From: Falsirhodobacter algicola
GTDB lineage: Bacteria > Pseudomonadota > Alphaproteobacteria > Rhodobacterales > Rhodobacteraceae
DNA: 64,000 bases
Assembly (NCBI RefSeq): GCF_018279165.1
Contig: NZ_CP047289.1
Coordinates: 1,548,501 to 1,612,500, forward strand
Reading direction: 5' to 3'
Each line of letters starts with the position of its first letter. Position 1 is the stretch's first letter. Positions 61,114 through 64,000 of this stretch are shown in pieces. The notes beneath the pieces are model-generated. The model had not been told where the DNA came from. It did not search any database and worked only from the letters and a program-made list of their open reading frames with translations. The translations under genes were made by a program, and so were the position numbers.

Positions 61114-62243
61114 GCGGCCACCTGCTCGGCGGTGCGCAGCGCGCGCCGGGCGCCGTCCGGGCCGAACAGATGCGCCTGCGCGCCGTCGATCGCCAGATGC
61201 AGACGGCCCTCCGCATCCGCGCCCGTCGCCTCGCCCGCGGGCTGGCGCAGCGTCAGTTGATCGCCGTCGCCGTTCGAAAGCAGGCAGGTCAGGTAGCGGT
61301 CGGGGCCATGCGTCTCTTCGCGCAGGATGCGCGCGGGCATGCCGCGGGCGACGATGCGGACGCCTTCGGGCCGGATGCCCAGCGTGGCGGGACCGGGGGA
61401 TGCGATCAGGCCGGTGGCGCTGCCATGGACATGAACTGCGCCCGTGGGCATCACCTCGGCGGCCAGAAGGTTGATCGTGGGGGAGCCGATGAACCGCGCC
61501 ACCGCCAGCGTGGCCGGGCGGCGATAGAGATCCTCGGGCGTGCCGAGCTGTTCGATCCGCCCGTCGATCATCAGGGCGATGCGGTCGGACATGGTCATCG
61601 CCTCCATCTGATCGTGGGTGACGTAGACGAAGGTCGCCCCGAGGCGGCGGTGCAGCGCGACCAATTCGTCGCGCATATGCGCGCGCAGCTTGGCATCGAG
61701 GTTCGAGAGCGGCTCGTCCATCAGGAACGCGGCGGGCTGGCGCACCAGCGCGCGCGCCAGCGCCACGCGCTGCCGCTGCCCGCCCGAAAGCTGCGCGGGT
61801 TTGCGGTCCAGAAGATGGGTGATCTGCAAGGTATCCGCCGCCGTCGCCACCTCGGCCGCGATCTCGTCCAGAACCGCGCGGGGCGCAGCGAGCCGCCCGA
61901 TCAGCGGCAGCCGCCCCGAGAAGGGCAAGCGGCGCATCCGCAGGGGCGTTGCGATGTTCTGCCGTACCGTCATATGGGGATAGAGCGCGTAGGACTGGAA
62001 CACCATCGCAAGGTCGCGATCCGACGGATCGGCCGCCGTCACATCCCGCCCGCCGATCCGCACCGCGCCCGCATCCGGCATCTCCAACCCGGCGATGATG
62101 CGCAGAAGGGTGGACTTGCCGCAGCCGGACATGCCGACCAGCGACAGGAATTCTCCCTGCTGCACCGACAGATCGATGTCCTTGAGAACCTGCAAGGGCC
62201 CGAAGCCCTTGCGAATGCCCGAGAGGTCGAGTGACTGACGCAT
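61110..62243 (-). CDS. ABC transporter ATPase, UgpC/MalK family
   Basis: This 377-aa protein has Walker A GMSGCGKST (37-45), Q-loop VFQSYALYPHM, signature LSGGQRQR, Walker B AAFLMDEP, and the C-terminal TOBE/OB region. ATG 62243 has AGGAGGGAAC upstream. A 91-bp gap to uxuB probably holds its own promoter. There is no sign of EIIA regulation beyond the family's tail. Confidence 0.94.
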   Translation of the reverse strand: MRQSLDLSGIRKGFGPLQVLKDIDLSVQQGEFLSLVGMSGCGKSTLLRIIAGLEMPDAGAVRIGGRDVTAADPSDRDLAMVFQSYALYPHMTVRQNIATPLRMRRLPFSGRLPLIGRLAAPRAVLDEIAAEVATAADTLQITHLLDRKPAQLSGGQRQRVALARALVRQPAAFLMDEPLSNLDAKLRAHMRDELVALHRRLGATFVYVTHDQMEAMTMSDRIALMIDGRIEQLGTPEDLYRRPATLAVARFIGSPTINLLAAEVMPTGAVHVHGSATGLIASPGPATLGIRPEGVRIVARGMPARILREETHGPDRYLTCLLSNGDGDQLTLRQPAGEATGADAEGRLHLAIDGAQAHLFGPDGARRALRTAEQVAA

Positions 62244-62334
62244 GTTCCCTCCTGTTTCACCGGAGCGTCTGACGCGCCGAAGAAACAGGAACATGTCTCG
62301 TCGATGAAGCTTTCACGACGGGGCCGCAAAACGG

Positions 62335-63765
62335 TCAGATGGCGGCGGCCTCGCGGTGCAGCACCTCGGCCATCGGGGTGGTCAGCATCGCCTCCAGCAT
62401 CTCGCGAAGCGGGGCCTGCCATGCCGGATCGGCGGCAAGGGCCGGGGGAACGATCCCCGGCAGCGCCGACAGCGCCGCCGCCACGGACCCGCCCGCACCA
62501 AGTGCGGCCCGCATCTCTGCCGCGCGGGGATCGCGCAGATCATAGGGCGGGGTGTCATGGGTCGCGCCCGCCACATGCCGCATCCATGCGGCGGCGGCAA
62601 AGGCGAAGGGACGCAAGTCCTGCCCCGCCGCCCGCGCCGCAAGGGCCGGGGCAAAGATGCGCTGGGGCATCTTCTCGGTCCCGTCCATGGCGATCTGGAA
62701 CGTCTCATGGGCGATGGCGGGATTGGCGAAGCGCCGCATCAGCCGATCGGTATAGGCGTCGATGTCGATCCCCGGCAGAGGGCCGAGCGTCGCCCCCGCC
62801 GCCCGCAGATGCCGCAGCACCAGCCGCGACAGCGCCGGATCGGTTATCACGTCGCGCACGAAACGGTGCCCGGCATGGAACCCGGCATAGGCCAGCATCG
62901 AATGCGCGCCGTTCAGCATGCGCAGCTTCATATCCTCATAGGGCGTCACGTCGGACACGAAGATCGCGCCGCCCGCCTCCCAATCCGGGCGTCCGAGGGG
63001 GAAGTCATCCTCGATCACCCATTGATGGAAGGCCTCCGTCTCCACCGCTGCGGGGTCGGGCCGTCCCGTCAGGGCAGCGGCCTCGGCCCATGTCTCGGCG
63101 GTGGCGGCGGGGGTGATCCGGTCCACCATGGAGGAGGGGAACGCCACCTTCGCCGCAATCCAGTCCGCCAGCGCCGGATCGGTGCGGCGCGCGGCATCCA
63201 CGACCGCACCGCGCAGCAGACGCCCGTTCGACGGCAGGTTGTCGCAGCACAGGACGGTGAAGGGTGCCGTTCCGGCCGCCCGCCGCACCGAAAGCGCCCG
63301 CACCAGAAGGCCCAGAACGCCCGTCGGATGCGCCGGATCGCGCAGGTCCGCCGCCACCGCCGGATGCGCCGGATCGCAGCCGCCCGTGGCCCGGTCGAGG
63401 CCATAGGCCTTTTCCGTCACGGTCAGGGTCACGATCCGGCACTCCGGCGCAGTCATCGCCGCGAGGATCGGCCCCATCCCGTCCGCCCCGGTCAGCCCCC
63501 GCGCGATCGAGGCGATGATGCGGGCGGTCCCGCCCTCCCCCCGCTCGATCAGGGTGAAGCGCCCGTCTTGGCCGTTCAGCGCATCGACCGCCGCGCGGCT
63601 GCGCAGCGACACGCCGATGATGCGCCAATCCCCGCCCGAGGCCGCAAGCGCGGCATCGGTGCAGGCAGCCTGATGCGCCTTGTGGAACGCGCCGAGGCCC
63701 AGATGGACGATCCCCGTGCCATGTGCCTGTGGATCATAGGCGGGCTGGATCGGACCCTGCGTCAT
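62335..63765 (-). CDS. uxuB: Fructuronate reductase / mannitol dehydrogenase family
   Basis: This 476-aa long-chain NAD dehydrogenase has [16 protein letters not shown] at the N-terminus and [16 protein letters not shown] (catalytic Lys, Asn, His) at about 280. It reduces D-fructuronate to D-mannonate. ATG 63765 overlaps the uxuA stop, which supports the role over plain mannitol dehydrogenase. Confidence 0.9.
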   Translation of the reverse strand: MTQGPIQPAYDPQAHGTGIVHLGLGAFHKAHQAACTDAALAASGGDWRIIGVSLRSRAAVDALNGQDGRFTLIERGEGGTARIIASIARGLTGADGMGPILAAMTAPECRIVTLTVTEKAYGLDRATGGCDPAHPAVAADLRDPAHPTGVLGLLVRALSVRRAAGTAPFTVLCCDNLPSNGRLLRGAVVDAARRTDPALADWIAAKVAFPSSMVDRITPAATAETWAEAAALTGRPDPAAVETEAFHQWVIEDDFPLGRPDWEAGGAIFVSDVTPYEDMKLRMLNGAHSMLAYAGFHAGHRFVRDVITDPALSRLVLRHLRAAGATLGPLPGIDIDAYTDRLMRRFANPAIAHETFQIAMDGTEKMPQRIFAPALAARAAGQDLRPFAFAAAAWMRHVAGATHDTPPYDLRDPRAAEMRAALGAGGSVAAALSALPGIVPPALAADPAWQAPLREMLEAMLTTPMAEVLHREAAAI

Positions 63766-64000
63766 GCCCCCGCCATGCCCCGCGGGTGGTTCAGCGCGGT
63801 CATGATGCCCCGCAGTTCGGCCAGCCCCTTCAGGCGTCCGATCGCGGGATAGCCGGGCTGCGCCTTGCGGCCCAGATCGTCGAGGATGTCCTGCCCGTGA
63901 TCGGGGCGCATCGGGATCTGCCAATCGGCGCGGCCCGCGGCCTTGCGGCGGCGCTCTTCGTCCAGCACGGCCGAGATCATCTCCACCATGTCAGTCTGCC
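63762..64000 (-). CDS. uxuA: Mannonate dehydratase, C-terminal end only (window edge)
   Basis: The visible 79 codons ([16 protein letters not shown]... [40 protein letters not shown]) match the end of UxuA, which dehydrates D-mannonate to 2-keto-3-deoxygluconate. The frame continues past base 64000, so the Met at 63989 is internal. Its stop overlaps the uxuB start. Confidence 0.9.
   Translation of the reverse strand, partial: QTDMVEMISAVLDEERRRKAAGRADWQIPMRPDHGQDILDDLGRKAQPGYPAIGRLKGLAELRGIMTALNHPRGMAGA

Noticed and set aside
1-64000. CRISPR arrays and insertion sequences
   Set aside because: No regularly spaced repeats, cas genes or transposase genes with terminal repeats were seen.

Overview
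The window is GC-rich chromosomal DNA of an alphaproteobacterium. The gene set points to the Rhodobacteraceae/Paracoccaceae: a short PmtA, a psd-pssA-pmtA operon, several TRAP and ABC uptake operons, HWE-type kinases, and long false reading frames antisense to almost every gene. The genus cannot be fixed from the sequence. One foreign segment of about 11.3 kb interrupts it.

Layout. 1-3.2 kb: 3' part of putA (proline catabolism). 3.2-5.3 kb (minus): psd-pssA-pmtA, three overlapping genes leading from CDP-diacylglycerol through PS and PE to methylated PE/PC. 5.4-11.1 kb (plus): tripartite RND efflux operon, then a SCO1/SenC copper protein. 11.8-15.8 kb (plus): a protein of unknown function and a two-module (GT2 + GT4) glycosyltransferase. 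15.8-16.8 kb (minus): a LacI/GntR-type regulator, then tRNA-Arg(CCT).

17.0-28.3 kb: an integrative and mobilizable element inserted at the 3' end of the tRNA gene and bounded by an 18-bp perfect direct repeat. It carries a tyrosine integrase, a 57-aa ORF, an excisionase-like protein, a divergent XRE regulator, a low-GC DUF262/DUF1524 (GmrSD-like) restriction protein, a twice-frameshifted recombinase, several unknown proteins, a MobV-type relaxase with a coupled membrane/coiled-coil partner and a candidate oriT, and a Rep-like winged-helix protein. A second restriction-type gene (DUF3578/McrB-like domain plus HNH) lies just outside the right att site.

29.4-38.8 kb (minus): a DUF1499 membrane protein, then a peptide-type ABC uptake operon (dppA-B-C-DF) flanked by two M20 hydrolases, with a divergent GntR/HutC regulator. 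38.8-46.8 kb (minus): an XRE regulator, a TRAP transporter (dctP-Q-M), then pyrK-pyrD, an AllC/N-carbamoyl-amino-acid hydrolase, pyrE and a 106-aa protein. This looks like an inducible orotate/carbamoyl-aspartate uptake and processing operon rather than housekeeping pyrimidine synthesis. 47.0-49.2 kb (plus): mesX (DUF1852) and mesD, a folate-independent methionine synthase pair, preceded by a leader that can fold into a pseudoknot. 49.2-57.1 kb (minus): QseBC-like two-component system, L,D-transpeptidase, and a three-protein signalling module (hybrid kinase with three receivers, CheR-type methyltransferase, REC-PAS-HWE kinase). 57.2-64 kb (minus): metallophosphodiesterase, Ugp-like ABC transporter, uxuB and the 3' part of uxuA.

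Most genes are packed with ATGA or TGATG overlaps. In three uptake operons a strong GC-rich hairpin follows the binding-protein gene, which probably sets expression ratios. The most novel signals are the mesXD leader structure, the orotate/ureidosuccinate-type operon, the IME with its restriction cargo, and an M20 hydrolase with altered metal ligands.
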